In this document: piece after piece, positions 62,477 to 62,500 of the stretch
Layout of the letters: each line of letters begins with the position of its first letter
Position numbering within the stretch: position 1 is the stretch's first letter
Source: Chrysomallon squamiferum
Taxonomy: Eukaryota > Mollusca > Gastropoda > Neomphalida > Peltospiridae
Length of the DNA stretch: 62,500 nt
Direction: 5' to 3'
NCBI GenBank assembly: GCA_012295275.1
Contig: CM022673.1
Span: 24,479,761 to 24,542,260, forward strand
Position numbers and translations under genes: made by a program
Notes under the pieces: model-generated
Database searches by the model: none
What the model saw: the letters and a program-made list of their open reading frames with translations, nothing else
What the model was told of the DNA's origin: nothing

Positions 62477-62500
62477 CATATACATATACATATACATATA
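62338..62500 (+). repeat. (AT)n microsatellite running to the window edge
   Basis: AT runs 62377-62402 and 62415-62471, then ATAC. The ends of such tracts often break assemblies. Confidence 0.95.

Overview
This is a 62.5 kb piece of an AT-rich animal nuclear genome. There are no operons, ribosome binding sites or closely packed genes. Instead there are split exons with GT-AG introns, hundreds of microsatellites, homopolymer runs and a few decayed transposons. The one gene that can be supported is a spliced, secreted peptide-hormone precursor of about 118 codons. The microsatellite load (CT/GA, GT/CA, TTA, GTAT, AAAT), the DIRS/Ngaro-like reverse-transcriptase relic and the short amidated-peptide precursor fit a lophotrochozoan, most likely a mollusc. 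That placement is an inference from style, not from a diagnostic gene.

Layout. 0-8 kb: intergenic or distant intronic DNA with simple repeats, two promoter-like patches (about 3.05-3.2 and 7.15-7.4 kb) sharing an 11-base NRF1-like word, and a degenerate AACGTTAA-rich array (6.0-7.1 kb). 8-21 kb: poly(T), GT/AT/GTAT tracts, a perfect 41-bp inverted repeat at 10.57-10.67 kb, a very long GA tract at 16.3 kb, and two unique non-repetitive blocks (14.5-14.8 and 18.5-18.9 kb). 21.7-22.1 kb: a 353-bp hAT-type MITE with an 8-bp target duplication. 25.6-27.8 kb: three unrelated minisatellites (45, 27 and 12 bp). 32.3-33.55 kb: a 27-bp satellite of about 45 units with higher-order structure. 38.7-41.5 kb: the peptide-precursor gene, with a pogo/Tigger-like MITE in intron 1 and intron 2 built almost wholly of a degenerate minisatellite. 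42.5 kb: an RFX-like site and two perfect CRE octamers within 115 bp. 48-51 kb: unique blocks rich in transcription-factor-like words. 58.0-60.4 kb: a frameshifted DIRS/Ngaro-type retroelement relic with A-B-A-B direct-repeat modules. 62.3-62.5 kb: an AT microsatellite runs to the window edge.

Gene logic. The three coding exons give a signal peptide, a spacer, a KREKR cleavage site, a 43-residue region with an internal RR site, and a C-terminal Gly-Arg-stop amidation signal. An acceptor-like site just before the ATG implies at least one upstream noncoding exon, so much of the DNA left of 38.7 kb could be promoter or 5' intron of this gene. No tRNA, rRNA or CRISPR array was recognised. Nearly all other long open frames are translations of simple repeats.
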